Below, in pieces: positions 1 to 5,462 of a stretch of 5,488 nucleotides of DNA. Source of the stretch: CAIPAT01 sp037144075 (GTDB lineage: Bacteria; Verrucomicrobiota; Lentisphaeria; Victivallales; Victivallaceae). The notes below the pieces were generated by a model. The model was given only the letters and a program-made list of their open reading frames with translations, searched no databases and was not told the origin of the DNA. Both the position numbers and the translations under genes were made by a program. Location: NCBI GenBank assembly GCA_037144075.1, contig JBAWXM010000349.1:1-5488 (forward strand). The letters are read 5' to 3'. The stretch's first letter is position 1; every line of letters starts with the position of its first letter.

Positions 1-17
1 CTCTCAGAATACGAACC

Positions 18-71
18 AATTCTCAAAATCTTCGCAATCTATAGTTGAATTTTCAACCGCGCAGAGTATAT
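18..71 (+). repeat. Left arm of a ~54-bp inverted repeat
   Basis: Read 5'->3' on the plus strand, this segment matches the reverse complement of 5436-5488. Over 54 aligned columns 52 are identical, with one extra A at 43 and one substitution at 60 (C here, T in the other arm). It contains a small palindrome, GTTGAA-TT-TTCAAC, at 44-57. Similarity stops at 71, 4 bp before the stop codon of the methyltransferase. Another 17 bp lie outside the arm (1-17). Just inside its inner end a second short hairpin (GCAGA/TCTGC, 61-65 with 71-75) abuts the stop codon; the other arm does not share it. The arm could be the end of a mobile cassette or one copy of a dispersed repeat. Confidence 0.9.
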
Positions 72-75
72 CTGC

Positions 76-801
76 TTACGGTTTCCTGCATTTGATGTAG
101 AGGGAACCGGCGATTAACCGCAGCAGCGGGACTTTCTCGGCGCAGTCGCATAACGGCTTGAAGATTGGAATCAGCCGCGCCGGAATGCCGGGATGGAGGA
201 AATCGAACGGAGTAACGGCAATTTCCGTAAAACCGTGCTCCTTCAGTTCGCTTTTCAACCGCCAGGCGAAAAAAGCGGTTTCATCGGGCGAATCGCCAAG
301 TTTTCGCTTCAGCCACGGGATATTCTTTTGCAGCGCGATCTGCGGGTTGAGCATATTGGGTTCGGTAAAGCAGGCCGTTCCGCCGTCTTTCAGCACCCGG
401 TAAATCTCTTTCAGGGCCATATCAAGCTCCAGATGGTGCAGCACGGAACTGCCGACGACAGCGTCAAAACTACCGTCGGGGAAAGACATGTCATAGGCGT
501 TCTCGCGCATGAACGAGACATTGCCGGCCTTGACCTGCGCGGCGGCCTCTTTCAGCAGATCCGGGGAGATGTCAATTGCGGTCACCGCCGCGCCGGAAGC
601 GGCGATTCCGGCGGTGAAAAGACCGGTGCCGCAACCCAGTTCCAGCGCTTTCATCTCCGGGCGGATATGCGATGTCAGCATTTCGATCCGGCGCCGCCAG
701 CGGATTCTGCCCGCCGGGGAAGTCCAGTTCCAGACTTCGGCGGCGCCATGTTCTTTTAAGAACCTGCCGTGTTCGATTTCGTTTTCCAGCCGTTTGTCCA
801 T
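76..801 (-). CDS. Class I SAM-dependent methyltransferase (Methyltransf_11 type)
   Basis: Predicted soluble cytoplasmic methyltransferase of 241 aa that transfers a methyl group from S-adenosylmethionine to an unknown acceptor. The Rossmann-fold motifs are complete: motif I LELGCGTG (about residues 53-60), the acidic end of strand 2 in AID (D77), the strand-4 motif FDAVVGSSVLHHL (about 112-124) and the post-motif RVLKDGG (about 135-141). The length is normal for the family. The C-terminal 70 residues are basic and hydrophobic and could form an acceptor-binding or membrane-facing cap; that is inference. It is the last gene of the operon and starts 13 nt after the stop of the GT2 fusion gene. 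Only a weak GGA-type ribosome site lies in that gap, so translation is probably coupled. The context suggests methylation of a glycan, lipid carrier or related metabolite. A ubiquinone/menaquinone methyltransferase role is less likely given the neighbours. The domain assignment is firm; the substrate is unknown. Confidence 0.9.
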   Translation of the reverse strand: MDKRLENEIEHGRFLKEHGAAEVWNWTSPAGRIRWRRRIEMLTSHIRPEMKALELGCGTGLFTAGIAASGAAVTAIDISPDLLKEAAAQVKAGNVSFMRENAYDMSFPDGSFDAVVGSSVLHHLELDMALKEIYRVLKDGGTACFTEPNMLNPQIALQKNIPWLKRKLGDSPDETAFFAWRLKSELKEHGFTEIAVTPFDFLHPGIPARLIPIFKPLCDCAEKVPLLRLIAGSLYIKCRKP

Positions 802-814
802 AGAGTTCCAGAGC

Positions 815-2242
815 TTAATGAAATTTGATTTTGAGCAGGGAGACCATGCACATCCGGAGCATGATCCAGCCGTTTTTCATGCGGTTGGTCATTTTCGTTT
901 CACCGTAAGTGCGCTCCATATAATGCACCGGCAAATCAATGATTTTCAGGTGATTTTTGGCGGCTCCGAAAATCAGTTCGTAATCGCCCCAGCGGTCTTT
1001 TATGCCCCACGAGCCGCGCAGTTTTTTGATCTTCCCGAAATCCTCGCGCCAGACCACTTTGGTGCCGCACAGCGTATCCTTGACCGGATTATCCAGAATA
1101 TAGGAGAACAGGATCGAGAAGAATTTGTTGCCGGCGATATTGAGTATCCGCATTGCCTCCTCGTGCATCGGATAGACCAGCCGGGAACCGTTGACAAATT
1201 CGCCGCGCCCTTTGGCAATCGCCTCGTAGAAATATGGCAGCTCTTCCGGAATCACGGTAAGGTCGGCGTCAAGGATCAGCATGATATCGCCGGAGGCTTT
1301 GTCGAAGCCGGCCCAGACATTGTCCGCCTTGCATATTCCCGGCCCGTCCACCAGCTTAATATCCTTTTCCGGGTATTGTTTCATCATCTCCCGGACTTTA
1401 TCCGCGGTGCCGTCAGTGGACTTGTCATCGCAGAAGATAATCTCGGTATGGGCTCCGAGCTGCGGAATGCGCTCGACCGCGTTCTGGATATTCCCGGCCT
1501 CATTGCGGCATGGAATGACGACCGTGACGCTCAAATCCTTGTGTTCCGGAACATTCATCCTGGCAACCGCCAGCCGGCTCATGGTGAAAATACGGAAGAA
1601 CGGCAGCCTGGCGAAAAACCGGTCCAGCAACCCTGAAATCAGCGGAATGTAATATGGAAAAAGGATCAGCATCTTGGTATTCACCAGATCATAGCCGGAG
1701 TGAACCAGCAGGTTTTTCACATCGCTTGGCGCAAACCAGTTGTGAACTTTCTGGCGGATGCGCAGATGCATTTTTTCCGCCAGCCCCACCAGCGGCTGCC
1801 AGAGGTAGTTGTAATAACTGACCACGATCCGGGTATGGCGTCCGCAGTTCTTACGGATTGAATCCAGCAGCGATTTGACGTCAACAATATCTTCAATGTC
1901 GCAAATCACGATATAATCGAATATCCCTTCGACCTGAATGTTCTCAAGTTCATGGTCGAAAAATTGATAATCCGGGTAATCTCTTCTGGCGATTTCGATA
2001 TGGGCGGCGGACGCTTCCACGCCGACCCCGAACTCAGGTTGCAGCCGGTTTAGAATATAGCCGGTTCCGCAGCCGATATTCAATACTTTCGCGCCGGGCG
2101 GCACGATATACTTCAATGAATTAAGCAGCCGCCCGTAGTAATAGGGATTGCTCTTTATCCGATGGTCGCGTTTGGAGGCGATTGCATCTTTTTTGTCGCG
2201 GATCGCTTTGCGCAACTCGTCAAGTGTCGTGTAATCTATCAT
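815..2242 (-). CDS. Bifunctional SAM methyltransferase / family 2 glycosyltransferase fusion
   Basis: A 475-aa two-domain protein. The N-terminal half is a class I methyltransferase: motif I VLNIGCGTG at about 53-61, acidic E76 after strand 2 (GVGVEAS), and the strand-4 motif FDYIVICDIEDIV at about 108-120. A hydrophobic linker (about 190-230) follows. The C-terminal half is a GT-A glycosyltransferase of family 2 like dolichyl/polyprenyl-phosphate sugar synthases: VTVVIPCRNEAGNI (about 239-252), CDDKSTDGT (271-279), the metal-binding DAD (325-327), DRWGDYEL (about 416-423) and VHYMERTYGETKM (about 439-451). It lacks the C-terminal transmembrane pair of some relatives. All key residues seem intact, so both halves may be active. 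The likely role is making a polyprenyl-phosphate sugar (GT half) and methylating a related intermediate (MT half); this is inferred. Its ATG follows the stop of the GT-C gene with no gap. Fusions of this architecture are known in bacterial genomes, but the exact substrates are not evident. Confidence 0.92.
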   Translation of the reverse strand: MIDYTTLDELRKAIRDKKDAIASKRDHRIKSNPYYYGRLLNSLKYIVPPGAKVLNIGCGTGYILNRLQPEFGVGVEASAAHIEIARRDYPDYQFFDHELENIQVEGIFDYIVICDIEDIVDVKSLLDSIRKNCGRHTRIVVSYYNYLWQPLVGLAEKMHLRIRQKVHNWFAPSDVKNLLVHSGYDLVNTKMLILFPYYIPLISGLLDRFFARLPFFRIFTMSRLAVARMNVPEHKDLSVTVVIPCRNEAGNIQNAVERIPQLGAHTEIIFCDDKSTDGTADKVREMMKQYPEKDIKLVDGPGICKADNVWAGFDKASGDIMLILDADLTVIPEELPYFYEAIAKGRGEFVNGSRLVYPMHEEAMRILNIAGNKFFSILFSYILDNPVKDTLCGTKVVWREDFGKIKKLRGSWGIKDRWGDYELIFGAAKNHLKIIDLPVHYMERTYGETKMTNRMKNGWIMLRMCMVSLLKIKFH

Positions 2243-4066
2243 TTACTTTCCCTCCGGCCTGGCGGTCTTTTCATTTTTGTAGATCGAAATTATCGGAGCC
2301 ACCACTTCAAAATAATGGTTCAAACGGTGGTTCCGCCTGAGCGGCAGCAATCCGAAGAAAGCCCGCGGCGCATTTTCAAATTCAATTATCTTCACGGTTC
2401 CAGGAATAAGCGGCGGCCCCTCGCCGGAAACCACCCGCCCGTACCAGTTCCGGGCATCCCAGTCAAACGAACTGTAGATATGGTAATCCGCCTTTTCAAA
2501 GGCCCTGAACCCGTCAATTTTAAAATTTACCAGATGATATTTTTCCGGACTTACCATCGGCAGACGATACCCGACCGGATACAGCAGACTGCCGATAATG
2601 CTTCCCCCGCGGATGTTCTGACTAATCCATTTTGCCGCGGTCAGCCGGACATTTTCGCCGCAGGCGGCATTGGCGTAAGCCAGCGAATAGCTGAACGTTC
2701 CGGCAATAATTAAAACCGCGGCCGCAGCGGAAAGAATTCTATTTTTCGGATAAAAGACAAGCCGTCCGGCCATCAGGCATAATGGAATGCACGCCGGCAG
2801 CATATATGCGTCTGAAGTATCCGATCCCCTGCTGGCAACGAATAGAAAAAGCAATATTCCCGGAAACATCCCTATCCACACTTTGCCAGGTTTGAAAATG
2901 CACAGGATTACCCCGCCGGCAATTGCGATGAAGCCTGGAATTCCCACGGTGTAAAACAGCGCATCATAACTGTAACACATTACTGAATCAATAATATTTT
3001 CGAAAATATCCCCTGTCCTGGCAACGCTTTGAGTCCACTGCAAGTCGCTGCTGAATGTCGCCCAGTCCAGGATTACCGGCGGACAACTCGCAAGGAAAGC
3101 GGCAATTGAAATTCCGCCCGCCGCCACCAGCTTAAAATCATCGCGGACAAGCCATTTTCCGCCATTTCTGATTTCCGGGTAACGGCGCAGCAGATGAAAC
3201 ATGACCAGATAAGAGGCGTTGACCGCCGCCGGATATTTGCATCCGGCGGACAGGCCAATGCAAATCCCGCTCAGGATATAATATATCCAGTTTGACCGCG
3301 CCAGTACCGGCACGGCAAAAAGAATGACCAGTGAAGTCCAGAAAACAGTAATATCGTCGGGTTTAATAAATTTCGCCGCCAGCGAGAACAGCGGGATAAA
3401 TGCCAGCAGCGAAGCGGCAAAAACCGCCAGCGGCAGTCTCCCGATGCGATAGCCGATCAGGAACGTAACCGCTACCGCCGATGCGGCCATCAGCGCGGTG
3501 AATATTCTGCCGCACAGGAAAAAAGACGCGAAATCTTCAGGATGGGTCAGGTAGTATGACGGCGCTTTGACCTGGCTGATAATGCCGGTTGCCCGGCAGA
3601 ATGCCAGCGATGCCCCGATCTGGTAGAAATAAAACGGCCCGTAAATATAATATCCGGGATTTATCGTTCTATTGGCGGCCATGTTTTTCAATACCTTAAA
3701 CGTAAAAAATTCATCCGGATTGAATGTCCTGAGCTGGTCGAAATATGGGGAAAAATACGCCAGCTGCCGGAAATTGTCAGCATTGCCTTTTTCCAGGAAC
3801 TCCGAGCGGTTGCCAAGTCCGGAAGCAACCGCATCCCTGATTTCCGGAAGCATCTTTTCCATGGCGGCAACGCCGCCAAGCGACACGTCAAGCCGTTCGG
3901 CGGACGGCAGCCCGGTTGTAATGCCGCGCAGATTGATCCATAGCGACAATCCGCAGACCAGCAGAAGCATGGCAAAATTCTGCCATGAACAAAAGCCCTT
4001 CAACGAAAAAGCGTCAAGGCCCGTCTCTTTACTTTCCGCCGCTGTTTGAGCGTCCGGTAATTCCAT
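2243..4066 (-). CDS. Polytopic GT-C membrane glycosyltransferase (GT39/PMT_2-like)
   Basis: A 607-aa inner-membrane protein with about ten or eleven hydrophobic segments (near 31-47, 145-160, 184-205, 212-230, 239-255, 260-280, 312-330, 371-391, 397-410, 420-436 and 443-466) and a C-terminal soluble domain of about 140 residues. The acidic motif NPDEF (116-120, D118/E119) sits in the first extracytoplasmic loop, as for the catalytic/metal site of GT-C enzymes. FIKPDDI (233-239) and GCKYPA (275-280) are further family-like motifs. Such enzymes transfer a sugar from a polyprenyl-phosphate donor on the periplasmic face. The first loop is long: about 65 residues separate TM1 from NPDEF. Start: ATG at 4066-4064, with AGGAG at 4078-4074 and a 7-nt spacer. 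It is the first gene of the three-gene operon, and the next gene is a candidate maker of its lipid-linked donor. The acceptor (lipid A, glycan or protein) cannot be told. The GT-C class is confident; the GT39 assignment is moderate. Confidence 0.85.
   Translation of the reverse strand: MELPDAQTAAESKETGLDAFSLKGFCSWQNFAMLLLVCGLSLWINLRGITTGLPSAERLDVSLGGVAAMEKMLPEIRDAVASGLGNRSEFLEKGNADNFRQLAYFSPYFDQLRTFNPDEFFTFKVLKNMAANRTINPGYYIYGPFYFYQIGASLAFCRATGIISQVKAPSYYLTHPEDFASFFLCGRIFTALMAASAVAVTFLIGYRIGRLPLAVFAASLLAFIPLFSLAAKFIKPDDITVFWTSLVILFAVPVLARSNWIYYILSGICIGLSAGCKYPAAVNASYLVMFHLLRRYPEIRNGGKWLVRDDFKLVAAGGISIAAFLASCPPVILDWATFSSDLQWTQSVARTGDIFENIIDSVMCYSYDALFYTVGIPGFIAIAGGVILCIFKPGKVWIGMFPGILLFLFVASRGSDTSDAYMLPACIPLCLMAGRLVFYPKNRILSAAAAVLIIAGTFSYSLAYANAACGENVRLTAAKWISQNIRGGSIIGSLLYPVGYRLPMVSPEKYHLVNFKIDGFRAFEKADYHIYSSFDWDARNWYGRVVSGEGPPLIPGTVKIIEFENAPRAFFGLLPLRRNHRLNHYFEVVAPIISIYKNEKTARPEGK
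2250..2255 (-). promoter_or_regulatory. Shine-Dalgarno site of the MT/GT2 fusion gene, inside the upstream CDS
   Basis: GGAGGG on the minus strand, 7 nt before the ATG at 2242. It lies in the last codons of the GT-C gene (the residues PEGK and the stop), and the stop TAA is directly followed by ATG. The arrangement favours translational coupling and roughly equal amounts of the two proteins. It also supports this start over the next in-frame ones. Confidence 0.85.
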
Positions 4067-4081
4067 AGGAAATCTCCTGAT

Positions 4082-4161
4082 ATTCAGGAAATAATATGAC
4101 TTGATTTAATTTTATTTCCAGTAGAAAAACAAAATAATTGGAAGCCGGACAAAGCAGGAAG
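4082..4161 (-). repeat. Direct repeat, copy 1 (operon-proximal)
   Basis: Positions 4082-4144 match 4482-4544 with 61 of 63 identities (differences at 4089 A/C and 4116 T/C). Weaker similarity continues to about 4161. The offset is exactly 400 bp. The repeat ends just upstream of the ribosome site of the GT-C gene, so this copy is the operon's immediate upstream region and probably includes its promoter. Confidence 0.92.
4091..4120 (-). promoter_or_regulatory. Candidate promoter of the glycan operon
   Basis: On the minus strand TGGAAA (4120-4115) is followed after 18 nt by TATTAT (4096-4091), a fair -10 match with a poor -35 match. It would start RNA about 18 nt before the ATG, leaving a very short leader with the AGGAG site. 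The upstream repeat copy holds the same -10 with TGGAGA as -35, so a second start about 400 nt upstream is possible. The surroundings are very AT-rich, so chance matches are likely. Confidence 0.3.
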
Positions 4162-4189
4162 TATGGAAATATAAATAGTTTCAAAGCGC

Positions 4190-4209
4190 CGCAAGCATCC
4201 CTGCTTGCG
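4190..4209. other. Perfect 8-bp stem-loop
   Basis: CGCAAGCA-TCCC-TGCTTGCG: an 8-bp perfect stem with a 4-nt loop, lying between the two direct repeats. No T-run follows on either strand, so it does not look like a classical terminator. It could be an RNA processing or stability element in the transcript, or a copy of a REP-like dispersed palindrome. Confidence 0.7.
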
Positions 4210-4266
4210 ATTAACTGATCTCTTTCAAGCTGAAATCTTACCCGCCAGAGGCGACCAGAGCTTGGT

Positions 4267-4485
4267 TTACTTTGTCTCGGCAGAGCGCCGCGCACTCCAC
4301 TGCTGAGTTCTTGCTTCTTCAAGGTAGTAATGCCGTGCTTTTTGATTGTTCACCCTCATAATAAGGCGTAGCGCGGACCAGTTTAATTCTCTACACAGCG
4401 TGTAGAGGATTTCTTGTTCCGGGAAAGTTAAATAAAACTGCCTGAAATTCCAGAGATTGGCATACGAAAAGCCTTTGCCGAATTC
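4267..4485 (-). pseudogene. Remnant of a YhcG/DUF1016 (PDDEXK nuclease family) gene, N-terminal domain fragment
   Basis: The frame encodes about 72 residues beginning EFGKGFSYANLWNFRQFYLT, then EILYTLCRELNWSALRLIMR and ARHYYLEEARTQQWSARR. From memory of the family this follows the DUF1016 N-terminal domain closely (a conserved core of the type FGKGFS..NL..MRQFYL, then WSH..L..., ARxFYxxEA, NWSVRxLER). Full proteins are about 330-380 aa, with a C-terminal PDDEXK nuclease-like domain. Here the start of the domain, the end of the N-domain (the last residues before the TAA at 4269-4267 diverge) and the whole nuclease domain are missing. An in-frame TTG at 4491 could serve as a start but has no convincing ribosome site, and the preceding codons are direct-repeat sequence, not family sequence. 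The homology begins exactly at the inner edge of direct repeat copy 2. It is best read as a broken relic, not an expressed protein. Confidence 0.8.
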
Positions 4486-4561
4486 AGGCAATAATATGAC
4501 TTGATTTAATTTTATCTCCAGTAGAAAAACAAAATAATTGGAAGGCTGTTCAAGCAGAAAG
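4482..4561 (-). repeat. Direct repeat, copy 2 (hydrolase-proximal)
   Basis: Partner of 4082-4161 at an exact 400-bp offset: 61 of 63 identical over 4482-4544, with looser similarity to about 4561. It starts about 22 bp beyond the hydrolase stop codon. Its inner edge merges with the first codons of the YhcG/DUF1016 remnant, as if the remnant and its spacer had been inserted between duplicated flanks. Confidence 0.92.
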
Positions 4562-4583
4562 ACGCGGCAGGCGGAATGTCCAG

Positions 4584-5399
4584 CTACTTCCTGCTTTGCA
4601 GTGACTTCGCGAATTTGTCGAGTTCCAGCCAGTAACTGTCTCCGGCTTTGTATTCCAGGTCGTTGTGGCCGGCGTCAGGAATCTCAAAGAAATATTTGGG
4701 TTCTCCGGCGGCTTGAAATAACGTCTGTCCGTGCTGAAACGGGATGACTCCGTCGAGTCTGCCATGCATGATCAGTATTGGCATTTTAATATTGGTGATT
4801 CTTTGCAGGTTCGGAAAACGGTCAAACGGCAGCGGAACCGGACAAACCACCTTGAAGGTACTGGTGAACGGGCTTTGCAGAATCATTCCCGCCGCCGGGA
4901 ATTTCTCCGCCAGGTAGCAGGTCGGGCCGCTGCCCACGGAACGCCCGTAAAGAATGATTTTATCCGGCGGTATTTTCAGCGTTCCGGTCATATAGCGGTA
5001 AACCGCTTCAATGTCGCGATAGGTGTTCTGTTCGCCGGGTATTCCCTGACTGGCCCCGTAGCCTTCATAATCGTAGCACAGCATGGAATAACCATGACGG
5101 CTATATCCGGCGAGAAACGATTTCAGGTCGAACAAGTCTTCGCCGTTGCCGTGGCTGTACAGCAGCGTGTAAACGGCTGCTGGCGACGGCAGATAGATGA
5201 GCGCGATTTTAACGTCCGGCGCAATCTGAAGCATGGTCATGTCTTTGTCCGGCTCGACTCCGCTGCGCGGCGGCTGAAAGATAAGTTTGTCGCAAAAACA
5301 CCCGGCCAGCGCCAGGAAAACCGCGACGGTAATCACAATAATCAGCAACACTCTTTTCAGACGGCGCTTAAATCCGGCGCGGTCACAGGCTTCTTTCAT
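4584..5399 (-). CDS. ABHD17-like alpha/beta-hydrolase with N-terminal membrane/lipoprotein anchor
   Basis: A 271-aa serine hydrolase of the Bem46/ABHD17 type. A basic N-terminus (KRRLKR, about 11-16) precedes a hydrophobic stretch (about 18-33) ending in LAGC, a good lipobox with C34, so the protein is probably exported and lipid-anchored, or else membrane-anchored. Visible family features: FQPPRSG (41-47), the oxyanion-region SHGNGED (82-88), YDYEGYGAS (109-117), nucleophile elbow GRSVGSG with S154, QSPFTS (175-180), HGRLDGVIP with D216, and GHNDLE with H245. The Ser-Asp-His triad is therefore complete. Eukaryotic ABHD17 proteins remove palmitate from proteins; the bacterial substrate is unknown, and an ester or acyl-lipid is a fair guess. 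The ATG at 5399-5397 is chosen because GGAGG lies 6 nt upstream. The in-frame ATG at 5465 would add 22 residues encoded inside the inverted repeat, lacks a ribosome site and would bury the signal sequence. Confidence 0.9.
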   Translation of the reverse strand: MKEACDRAGFKRRLKRVLLIIVITVAVFLALAGCFCDKLIFQPPRSGVEPDKDMTMLQIAPDVKIALIYLPSPAAVYTLLYSHGNGEDLFDLKSFLAGYSRHGYSMLCYDYEGYGASQGIPGEQNTYRDIEAVYRYMTGTLKIPPDKIILYGRSVGSGPTCYLAEKFPAAGMILQSPFTSTFKVVCPVPLPFDRFPNLQRITNIKMPILIMHGRLDGVIPFQHGQTLFQAAGEPKYFFEIPDAGHNDLEYKAGDSYWLELDKFAKSLQSRK

Positions 5400-5405
5400 T
5401 TCTTT

Positions 5406-5410
5406 CCTCC
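5406..5410 (-). promoter_or_regulatory. Shine-Dalgarno site of the hydrolase gene
   Basis: GGAGG on the minus strand, 6 nt before the ATG at 5399. It decides between the 271-aa start and a longer frame that opens within the inverted repeat at 5465. Confidence 0.85.
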
Positions 5411-5432
5411 GGTAAAATCCGTTATACTCCAC

Positions 5433-5462
5433 AATATATACTCTGCACGGTTGAAAATTCAA
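5433..5462 (-). promoter_or_regulatory. Candidate promoter of the hydrolase gene, mostly inside the inverted repeat
   Basis: TTGAAT (5462-5457) is followed after 16 nt by TATATA (5440-5435), or after 18 nt by TATATT (5438-5433). Both hexamers are reasonable sigma-70-type matches, and RNA would start roughly 25-30 nt before the ATG. Because the -35 lies in the repeat and the -10 straddles its inner edge, the repeat itself may supply the promoter. Part of the -35 overlaps the palindrome GTTGAA-TT-TTCAAC (5450-5463), a possible operator. Confidence 0.4.

Larger units (their letters stand above)
4067..4583. other. 517-bp region without an intact gene, rich in repeats
   Basis: This gap separates the hydrolase stop from the operon start. 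In the direction of transcription it holds: direct repeat copy 2 (4561-4482), a YhcG/DUF1016 gene remnant (4485-4267), a stretch of about 100 bp with an 8-bp stem-loop (4209-4190), direct repeat copy 1 (4161-4082), and the ribosome site of the GT-C gene. The two repeats are clearly AT-rich compared with the coding regions. No hairpin followed by a T-run was found, so no Rho-independent terminator for the hydrolase is called. Small open frames here carry no recognisable protein apart from the remnant. Confidence 0.8.

Noticed and set aside
40..75. Possible Rho-independent terminator of the operon (hairpins at 61-75 and 44-57)
   Set aside because: The stems are only 5-6 bp and no T-run follows on the minus strand. 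The second hairpin is part of the inverted repeat.
509..1636. Long plus-strand open frame (375 codons) opposite the MT/GT2 fusion and methyltransferase genes
   Set aside because: It lies antisense to two well-supported genes with intact motifs, shows no recognisable domain, and its composition is that of a codon-bias shadow.
4029..4322. Minus-strand 97-codon frame covering the gap and the start of the GT-C gene
   Set aside because: It reads through the stem-loop and direct repeat and overlaps the GT-C gene in another frame. It has no ribosome site or domain. The apparent LIASRD similarity to DUF1016 proteins falls on the palindrome and is too short to trust.
4389..4407. Perfect 8-bp stem with 3-nt loop (CTCTACAC/GTGTAGAG)
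   Set aside because: It lies within the conserved ILYTLCRE codons of the DUF1016 remnant, so protein coding explains it. No terminator tail follows.
4082..4561. CRISPR array or tandem repeat array
   Set aside because: There are only two copies, 400 bp apart, with no regular spacers and no cas genes.
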